NCBI GenBank assembly: GCA_902791335.1
Contig: CADAVL010000003.1
Coordinates: forward strand, 1 to 40,363
Direction: 5' to 3'
Length of the DNA stretch: 40,363 bases
Origin: Oscillospiraceae bacterium
GTDB lineage: Bacteria > Bacillota > Clostridia > Oscillospirales > Acutalibacteraceae
Made by a program: the position numbers and the translations under genes. The notes under the pieces were generated by a model. That model searched no databases, had not been told where the DNA came from, and saw nothing but the letters and a program-made list of their open reading frames with translations. Of this stretch, positions 39,744 to 40,363 are shown piece after piece. Numbering within the stretch: the stretch's first letter is position 1; each line of letters starts with the position of its first letter.

Positions 39744-40363
39744 ATGGCATCACTGGATATTAAATATATCAAGGGTATAGGCGAACAGCGTGCCAAGCTT
39801 TTTCATAAGCTTGGCATTCACTCCGCCTGTGCCCTTTTGCGTTATTACCCGCGCGACTATCGGGATTATTCGGATATTCGGGAGATCTATTCCGCCGAAA
39901 AAGACCGCATGGTTACGGTTAAGGCACGGCTTTTAAGCCTGCCGAAGGAGCATTTTGTACGCGCCAATATGGTGCTGTATAAATTTCCCGTAACCGATCA
40001 GTCGGCTGTGCTGGAAATAACGCTTTACAATAATAAACATCTTGCAAATTCTCTAAAGCTTGACTGCGATTATATTTTCTACGGCAAAATTTCCGGAAAT
40101 ATCGGCCCAAACCGCACAATGTCCTCGCCCGAAGTTCTGCCGGCAAGTCGGGCGGTCATCACGCCAGTTTATCCCACCACGGCGGGTCTTTATCAGGGGA
40201 ATATACGAAAAAGTGTATTGGACGCCATGGAAAAAGCAATGCCGCGCGACCCACTGCCGCAAAGCATTTTGGAAAGATACGACCTTTGCGACCTTAACTT
40301 TGCCATTCGCAACATTCATTTTCCAAAAAATGAGGAAAGTATGTTGGCTGCAAGAAAGCGACT
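39744..40363 (+). CDS. recG: ATP-dependent DNA helicase RecG, N-terminal part
   Basis: 206 codons are visible and the frame runs off the window end. The N-terminal wedge region is clear: IKYIKGIGEQRAKLFHKLGI (helix-hairpin-helix), LLRYYPRDYRDYS, then an OB-fold (VTVKARLLSL...LEITLYNNKHLANSL...YIFYGKISG) and TPVYPTTAGL, which precedes the helicase domains in RecG. RecG remodels stalled forks and branched DNA. GGAGGTG lies 4 bases before ATG 39744. The order yloU-fakA-recG is conserved in Firmicutes. Confidence 0.93.
   Translation, partial: MASLDIKYIKGIGEQRAKLFHKLGIHSACALLRYYPRDYRDYSDIREIYSAEKDRMVTVKARLLSLPKEHFVRANMVLYKFPVTDQSAVLEITLYNNKHLANSLKLDCDYIFYGKISGNIGPNRTMSSPEVLPASRAVITPVYPTTAGLYQGNIRKSVLDAMEKAMPRDPLPQSILERYDLCDLNFAIRNIHFPKNEESMLAARKR

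Overview
The window looks like chromosomal DNA of an anaerobic low-to-medium GC Firmicute, most likely a clostridium of the Oscillospiraceae/Ruminococcaceae type. This is inferred from the rnf order D-G-E-A-B, a Firmicutes-type LexA box (GAAC-N4-GTTC) on dinB, a T-box riboswitch on ileS, a class II GalT, the yloU-fakA-recG order, strong SD sequences with frequent GTG/TTG starts, and many near-consensus SigA promoters. I saw no rRNA, tRNA, CRISPR array, prophage or transposase gene.

Layout. 1-2841: end of the rnf operon (rnfD partial, G, E, A, B), an ion-pumping ferredoxin:NAD oxidoreductase. 3431-6037: a large unassigned clan-A-like glycosidase. 6123-7097: a stomatin/SPFH membrane protein. 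7369-9126 (minus): an NhaC-family antiporter with a long leader ending in a terminator. 9725-11278: a secreted NlpC/P60-like hydrolase with Ig-like repeats. 11821-13050: SOS-controlled dinB. 13554-17661: an AraC regulator facing a GH106-like rhamnosidase. 18069-21704 (minus): ileS with its T-box. 22204-24782 (minus): galT and a PfkB sugar-phosphate kinase. 25046-26957: a histidine phosphatase, ruvX and a sugar O-acetyltransferase. 27129-28856: two proteins of unknown function, one behind a Pho-box-like array. 29646-33857: uppP, then an FHA-SEDS fusion translationally coupled to a transpeptidase PBP. 33975-35673: nth and ymdB. 35852-37540: an orphan peptide-type binding lipoprotein. 37579-40363: yloU, fakA and the start of recG.

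The most unusual content is intergenic. Five gaps (2933-3194, 11327-11517, 13154-13323, 21895-22051, 29121-29286) each carry a 150-260 bp GC-rich palindromic element. Each is an outer stem built on GCGCGCCGC/GCGGCGCGC that encloses three adjacent hairpin arms, giving a cloverleaf or four-way-junction fold. In four copies one arm is GTCGCC-loop-GGCGAC. The arms vary greatly in sequence but keep their pairing. No protein gene is associated. I know of no named family that matches, and I treat it as a candidate new dispersed element. Other regulatory structures include tandem 30-34 bp duplications at 3303-3364, 27804-27871 and about 34734-34830, and a candidate riboswitch/attenuator before nhaC.

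All family assignments are from reading motifs; no database search was run.
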